Position numbers and translations under genes: made by a program | Part shown: positions 58,801-64,000 of the stretch, in pieces | How the letters are laid out: each line of letters begins with the position of its first letter | Numbering within the stretch: position 1 is the stretch's first letter | Source: Candolleomyces eurysporus | Lineage: Eukaryota > Basidiomycota > Agaricomycetes > Agaricales > Psathyrellaceae | Reading direction: 5' to 3' | Length of the DNA stretch: 64,000 nt | Assembly (NCBI GenBank): GCA_027579435.1 | Contig: JANBPK010000809.1 | Location: 62,001 to 126,000 of the forward strand | The notes under the pieces: generated by a model | Seen by the model: the letters and a program-made list of their open reading frames with translations, nothing else | What the model was told of the DNA's origin: nothing | Database searches by the model: none

Positions 58801-61152
58801 GCTGCTCTGAAGACCCGGCCGCCTTCGTCTGTCTGCAACGATGCAATTTGCCAATGCCTTGTTGTGGCCGCTCCTGCAACTCTTCTTGCTTCGACTGTCA
58901 AAAACTCACTCCTCGCACGGAAGAGCAAGGACCGATCCGCCGAGTGCGACACCAGAAGCATAGGTGTCAGAAAACACTGTACTGCGGCCATCGGTGCTCC
59001 AACGATTGCTCCGAAGATCATCTGTGTACCAAGGTCTGCAAGGCAGAGTGCCGCCAGCAATGCACCCATTCAAAGTGCAAGTCGTACTGCTCCAACCTTT
59101 GCTCCCCATGTAAGAAACCTTGCCCATGGTGAGCCACTCTTGAATATGCTCGATGGTACATACTCACACTTCATTCCCAGGACATGTCCTCATGTTGCCT
59201 GTCCTGTACCGTGTGGATCGGTGGGTGGTATTATCTATTCAATTCTCTTCGATGTGCCTAAAGAGGTCGATAGATTTGTATTCGCTTGCCTTGTGACAAA
59301 CGATGCGAGAAGCTGTTATCATGTGGACATCGATGCCCGTCTGGTAAGCTTACAACAATACTTGATCTATCAGACCGCCGTCCTGATTCCTTTCAAAGTA
59401 TGCGGCGAACCGTGTTCAATTCAGCCATGCGTCGTTTGTGCTGACGACAGCGTCAAAAGCATGGTCGTAGACCTCATTCTTGGGGAAACTTTGGCAGACA
59501 TTCCTATCACCTCAGATTCGGAAGAGCTTGACACCATGATCATTACTCTGCCAAACTGCAAACATGTCTTTACCGTCGAAACCCTGGATGGCGTATGTGG
59601 CATGAATGATTGGTACGAGTACGACGAAAACGCGAGCAAATGGACCGGCATTCGCGTCCCCACAACCGCCGAACGACAACCCCCAGCGTGTCCAAACTGT
59701 CGAGCATCCATCACGTCTCCCAGGTATAGCCGTGTTTTCAAAGCTGCCGACTTGGATATCTTGGAGAAGAATGTCATCGCCAAAATGACTCAAGGACTCG
59801 GAGGGCTGCAGAGGGACTTCGACGCGCTTGAAGGCCTGAATATTAGGAATTCTATCACCCAACAACTTCTTCAACTTCCGTCCATAACTGCAACCTCGTT
59901 GAAACAGGGTCAAGCCAAAGAATGCATCAAGGCTCGGCAGGCGATATTTTCTGACACAACTCGAACAGAGCCCATTTCTCCCCACGTTCTCACAGACGAC
60001 AAACTCTTCTTCTTTTCGCCGGAGACCTCCAGAGTCTGGAAAGCAGCCATCCGTCCCATTACCAAACTCTTGTCGGATATTACTCGAGTAACCAAAGTTC
60101 GGCCAGCCCATGTCCACGCGTGGGAGTCAGCTTTCACCTACTTGTATAACCAGGAGATCGATGCTGCTGCTGCAGACCCAGCTCGTGCTCCTCGTAACCC
60201 TCACGAGTATGCAATGAGGATGGCAAAGCTCAAACTCGGTCAAGCGCATCCGAGAGCTGATCGGAGGTTCCTCATAGAAGCTTTCTGGATCTCTTTAGAG
60301 CTGAGGTTTACCCTCCTTGAGCTCATCAACGGCGTGCTTGACCTCATGTCGACAAACCCGGGGCCATTTGACCAAAATGAACGAGCAACTTGGGCGCAGT
60401 ATGGAAGGTTTACTATTCGTACCTGTGTCGAAGATTCGTCTCTAGCGTATCAGATCGCCGAGGATTCGCAGTCACGACGCCAAATGACGTCCTGTCGGAT
60501 TTTCATCCTTCGCTCGGCCCTTGAGCAATTTCGCTTTAGTATGGCAATGTCGCAGAAATCGGGCCATTTTAATGAGCAGAAGAAACATCTGTTGGAGCTA
60601 GCTATGCAGCAGAACCAAGAGGCCAACAGCACCATCGATGAAACGATCCGAGCCCACATCGCAGTCAAGCCTGAAGACCGAACGTCCTGGCTGGACGATA
60701 ATTTCAGGAAGCCGGCATCGGTAATGCTTGAAGAGTGGGACAAACTCGAAAGAAGCATTCGGATGGAAACGTTCTACGAACCCTTATCGCTTGCTGAGAA
60801 GATGTCGGTTGTGAAAGCGATGGGTTTCAGTAAGTAACCGGTATCGAAGTTACGGTTCGGGGAAGACTAACGCACTCCTAGGTCACACAGGTCATTGGTA
60901 TAATTGCCCGAACGGTCACACATTCGTTATTGGGGAGGTAAGAATCGTATGCCTCCATATTGTGTTCCTCCTCTGACCCCACATCATTATCAGTGTGGTG
61001 GAGCTAATCAAGTGTCTCGCTGCCCTGAATGCGGGGAGGTCATCGGCGGTTCCAGCCACGTCCTCAACGCCGCGAACACGAGAGCTGAAGATTTCGAGCA
61101 GCTCGGGAGACAGCAAGGTGCCCAGCGCAGTCCGTGGGCTTGGGGCAATTAA
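52809..61152 (+). CDS. CCCH / SF1 helicase / NF-X1 / RZ-finger protein, copy 2 (ZNFX1-like)
   Basis: Tandem paralogue of the gene at 43,028, with the same exon plan and motif order. CCCH finger 2 has one residue less between its first two cysteines (C-x7-C, from 52974). The Walker A microexon is 55468-55486. The helicase core runs to about 58,200, NF-X1 fingers lie about 58,380-59,450, and the C-terminal RZ finger starts near 60,893 (HWYNCPNGHTFVIGE, then CPECGEVIGGSSH). The two C-run frame breaks of copy 1 are absent. One ambiguous base at 54171 after six A must be ignored to keep the frame (NKKLKSSQNL in copy 1). The protein ends SPWAWGN at 61152. A long single open frame covering 58,780-60,837 reads through introns and is not the real product upstream of about 59,400. 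This is the better candidate for the working gene. Confidence 0.88.
55468..55486 (+). other. 19-nt microexon coding Walker A, copy 2
   Basis: Same 19 bases and same flanking splice signals (cttctag / gtgagt) as in copy 1, although the neighbouring introns have diverged. Confidence 0.88.
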
Positions 61153-61523
61153 TCATAAAGGTTGGACCGATGTACGTGAACTGGTGAATCGACTTTGAGA
61201 TTGTCGGTTACGTGGTGTTTAGTGTAGAAGTGTATTCCGATTTGCCACTACCAGCATTGAATAGTGACCACTCGCATATGAATAACGACACTCAGTAATG
61301 CGATTGTGAACAAGGCTTTCCCACGAGAAAAAGAGCGTAATAGTTGAAGGCGAGGCAATCAGTTGCCTCCTTCTCCAACACTTCTCGAGTAATCTTTCCC
61401 GTCTGTCTCTCCAATGTTCATTAAATCGCACTGTCTCTTGGCACGAATAGGATGACCTTCGCCCGGTTCCCAAATAAACGCAGAGCAGATCTCAAAGCAC
61501 AATCAAATCTCAAATTTCAAATT
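61153..61523. other. Region between convergent helicase copy 2 and NOL8-like gene
   Basis: About 370 bp of 3' flanks, homologous to 51,342-51,751. No gene is seen. Confidence 0.55.
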
Positions 61524-63535
61524 TCAAACCTCGCCTTCAGCTAGACCGCTCGTAACCCCACCACCACTTTTCTGACCCCCAAATCGTCTCCGACTAACTT
61601 TCCCGGCCTCTCTCGCCCTCCTTTTCCAATCCCTCGTCAACTCACCCTTCTTCGTTTCCCACTCCAGCTTGATCTCGTCCTCGCTCTTAGTTCTGTAAAA
61701 CGCTACTTCCGGGCCGAGCCAGTACCAATTTTTTTTCTTTGACTAGGTCGAAAGGGTCTTTTTGGTGGGGCTTTTTGTTAGTGATATTAATGTTGGAGTC
61801 GGGGGTTAAAGAGTGGGGGAAGAAGAGCGGTTCTTTGGGATTGATGTGTGCTATCGAACTCCTTGGTGTAGCAGTAATTGTTGTTGAAGGTGGGAGGTGT
61901 AGGGCTGGGTGGAGGTCCGCTGCAGTAGTCAAAGTGGTAGGGGCGTGTACTGAATCTTGTACGTCCCCGCCAAGTGCGAATCCAAGTTCTTCATCGAGTT
62001 CAAGATCGAGGTCCAGATGCCCGAGTAGAGAGAATCCGCCTATGAGAAATAGCAAAGGTGTAAGTTTCGAGTGTGGATCAAAGACACACAGGAAAAGGGA
62101 ACGAGCACACTCACCCTCTTCTTCACGAGGGGCAAACAGGTCTTTCAGGGCGGTGGCCGCCGTTCGAGGTGGCTCCTCCGTCTTCTCCTCCTTCCTACCT
62201 TCCTCTTCTGTCACGGGCTCCTGAAGCACTTCATCATCCTCCCCTTCATCTTCCTGAACTTGTGGCGCAACCGACACTTTCGTCCTACGTTTGTCACCGT
62301 CCCTGGGTACCAACTCGAAATCAACATCCTTCTGTCCAGCCTTGAGCGGCCTTTGGTGCTGTTTCAGCAACTCTTCCTCATCAACGTCCGAGCCGACGCT
62401 TTCTTTGCCCATCCAGTCATCCTCATCGCTGTCGTTGGCTGCGAAGAGGGATGAAAGGAGGTTGAGGGCTTTTGACTTTTCGAGAGAGAGATCGTTTTCG
62501 TCGTTGGATGGTCGCAACGCAGAAGGTAACGCTTTTGGTGAGGCAGATATGGGTGAAGATGATTGGGGAGGAGCCAGTGCACCAACAGCCTTTGATTCCT
62601 TTTCTTCACTTTCACTTTGACCCTCTGCCTCCTCTTCTTCTTCCTCGTCCTCCTCCACCACCTCCTCTCCACTAGAATCTGAATCCTCAGCCTCCTCCGT
62701 AGCCTCCGGCCTCCTCGCGGCAACAGCCCCCTGGGACTCCAAGAAAATTCCCTTAAGTTGCGTACTCCCCCATTTCGTCACATCAATCGTCCTAATCCTT
62801 GCTCTCTTCACAGGTTCCTTCTTCCTTTTCTTCTTTTCCTTCTCTCCTTTTGTAGCCTTTCCAAATCGTGATTTTTTATCCATTTTCTGATTCTTTTTTG
62901 CAAGAGCAGCGTTCCTGGTTTGCTCTTCCAATGTAGGAGGAAGAGGTCGCGCAGGACGCATGCGCATGGGTCTCAAAATTCGACCCATAGGCGTGACCTT
63001 CCACCCTCCTTTTGTGTTGGCGATCTCGGGTGTAACGAGGGACATGTCCTGTGCGTAGACTCCGTCTACTCGCCGACGTTTTCGAGGGGGTTGGTCCGAT
63101 GTGTTTTCAAATGCAGCACGTTCAGCTGCGAGTCTAATTTCATTTTCCCGAGGTCAGTTTTTAGAAATGTGGTGTATAGGTACGAGTAGATAGCGCACCT
63201 CTCCTTATATTCGGGCTTCGCTTCTCCCAGCTTCAGTTTCGTGCCTTTCCATGTTGATCCACTCAACACGTTCATGCCTACGAACAATCAACCAGTTATA
63301 GCACTGTGATCTTGAAATATACTAGAAAGATATACGCACATTTCGCCAGCTTTCCTGCCGTGGTATCTATCGTGACATAGGCAAAATTTCTCGGAAGGCC
63401 GACTCCATTGAGTGCGCCGATTCCATCTACGCTCTGCACATTGCCGAATACCGAGAACCGCTTGGAGAGGTCATCTGCAGTTATTGAGGGTGTGAGGCCA
63501 GATATGTGAAGGCGTTTGGTGACTGGGACGTCCAT
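61524..63535 (-). CDS. NOL8-like RNA-binding nucleolar protein
   Basis: Nucleolar RRM protein probably acting in rRNA processing. It starts at 63535 (MDVPVTKRLH); the codon seven residues upstream is TTG. The RRM (residues ~6-85) has RLHISGLTPS and PRNFAYVTID, and is completed across two introns by MNVLSGSTWKGTKLKLGEAK. A basic region with GGWKVTPMGRILRPMRMRP follows. A long acidic/Ser-rich middle part leads to DFELVPRDGDKRR, LKDLFAPREEE and, after an intron, FSLLGHLDLDLELDEE. As written the frame ends at 61687, but an 8-T run (61729-61736) appears one base too long. One base fewer would continue WYWLGPEVAFYRTKSEDEI to a stop at 61524-61526 with the family's Trp/Lys/Arg-rich end. Confidence 0.82.
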
Positions 63536-63644
63536 CCTGTTCCGGTTTGGGAGCAAGGAGAGCGATCATCCATCAGACAGACAGGCTATATGATGGCCTC
63601 TTGCCTCCTGTTCCTCACACCCATTTCGGACCTCTCTCAACCTA
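63536..63644. promoter_or_regulatory. Short divergent promoter region
   Basis: Only 109 bp separate the start codons of the NOL8-like gene (-) and the next gene (+), so the two probably share a bidirectional promoter. No clear TATA box is visible. Confidence 0.45.
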
Positions 63645-64000
63645 ATGACGCTTACACAGCGCAAGAAACCGCGACAAACCGCACCTTCAGACAACGATAG
63701 CAGTGAGCTAGGATCTGATGTCGTCAAGGAGAAGGAGGTGTTGAAGGAAGAGGTTCAACGGCTGAAGCGGAAAGCTGAGAAACGAGTATGTGGTCGTTCA
63801 TTTCACAAGTAGAGCTGCCTCTCAACGGCATCTTCGCTGAAGCCCCTCTTCCGTTCTGGGAGGTTTCTATTCCCGCTTGGAATTATATGTGAGTCTGTCA
63901 ACTTCCCCCGCAACGAGCAAGGCGTTATTGAACCGGAATCATTGCAGTCGGCATTCTGCTTGGATTTGCCTTTATCGAACCACAAGATATACAGGATATG
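63645..64000 (+). CDS. Start of an unknown gene, cut by the window edge
   Basis: The ATG at 63645 opens MTLTQRKKPRQTAPSDNDSS, then a charged helix likely to be a coiled coil (KEVLKEEVQRLKRKAEKR). Splicing at gtatgtgg near 63,787 to an acceptor near 63,813 gives LPLNGIFAEAPLPFWEVS. Another gtgagt follows near 63,890, with an acceptor near 63,950. The sequence is partial, so no function can be assigned. Confidence 0.55.

Larger units (their letters stand above)
52465..62251. repeat. Segmental duplication, unit B
   Basis: Second, direct copy of 42,702-52,464. The left edge is the novel join to the NOL8-like fragment. The right edge lies inside the intact NOL8-like gene, where the match to unit A ends after catcctccccttca. 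Unit B thus carries the complete helicase copy 2 and reads on into the unbroken NOL8-like gene. Confidence 0.92.

Noticed and set aside
58780..60837. Single 685-codon open frame in helicase copy 2
   Set aside because: Its first ~600 nt run through introns and in the wrong frame for the Cys-rich NF-X1 exons. Copy 1 has no equivalent continuous frame, and splicing gives conserved Cys/His spacing.
42702..62251. Duplication caused by a transposon or flanking repeats
   Set aside because: No terminal repeats, target-site duplication or transposase-like frame is visible at either edge or at the junction.
1..64000. tRNA, rRNA or CRISPR features
   Set aside because: I looked for tRNA B-box/T-loop patterns, rRNA-like stretches and regular spaced repeats and found none. 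A tRNA scan would be needed to be sure.

Overview
The window is nuclear DNA of a filamentous basidiomycete, most likely an Agaricomycete. It is densely packed with intron-rich genes; the introns are about 45-75 nt with GT...AG ends. The families are fungal: a cell-wall-integrity MAPKK, an NDR kinase, an AA9 lytic polysaccharide monooxygenase, an EF-3/New1/Elf1-type ABC-F ATPase, RRP12 and a Gpt2/Sct1-type acyltransferase. I cannot name the species. I read 22 protein-coding genes (one cut by the right edge) and one truncated gene copy. I found no rRNA, tRNA, CRISPR array or intact mobile element.

Layout, left to right. 1-16 kb: MAPKK Mkk1/2 (-), a conserved-looking unknown (+), N-acetyltransferase Naa50 (+), a C2H2 factor (-), replicative DNA ligase I (+), a secreted CREG-like protein (+) and an unknown helical protein (-). 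16-28 kb: a BolA protein (+), a second C2H2 factor (+), a CRIB-domain NDR kinase (-), a homeodomain factor (+) and a secreted AA9 LPMO (-). 28-43 kb: housekeeping genes, namely the ABC-F ATPase (-), glycerol-3-phosphate acyltransferase (-), RRP12 (+), proteasome assembly chaperone 2 (-), a UCH deubiquitinase (+) and ETF alpha (-). 43-63.5 kb: two direct tandem copies of a very large gene encoding two CCCH fingers, a superfamily-1 helicase, NF-X1 fingers and a C-terminal RZ-type finger (ZNFX1/Hrr1-like). Each copy is followed by a convergent NOL8-like RNA-binding gene; the first of these is only a 3' fragment. A new gene starts at the right edge.

The most notable feature is the roughly 9.76-kb tandem segmental duplication (about 42,702-52,464 and 52,465-62,251). 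It doubled the helicase gene with its promoter and left a truncated NOL8-like copy at the join. ZNFX1-family helicases are linked in other eukaryotes to small-RNA pathways and RNA surveillance, so doubling one is of biological interest. The two copies already differ: copy 1 carries two extra-C frame breaks and a slightly premature stop, while copy 2 reads through once one ambiguous base is ignored.

A caution for the whole window: it contains 15 ambiguous bases, nearly all at homopolymer runs. In four coding cases, ignoring the N restores the expected frame. Several unmarked frame breaks also sit in homopolymers, so apparent frameshifts should be read first as possible sequencing errors. Splice sites were chosen by eye from GT...AG signals, frame continuity and family motifs. 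Exon totals were checked for frame in Mkk1/2, the 211-aa unknown, Naa50, the first C2H2 factor, ligase, CREG, BolA, the homeodomain factor and UCH. Boundaries elsewhere are approximate.
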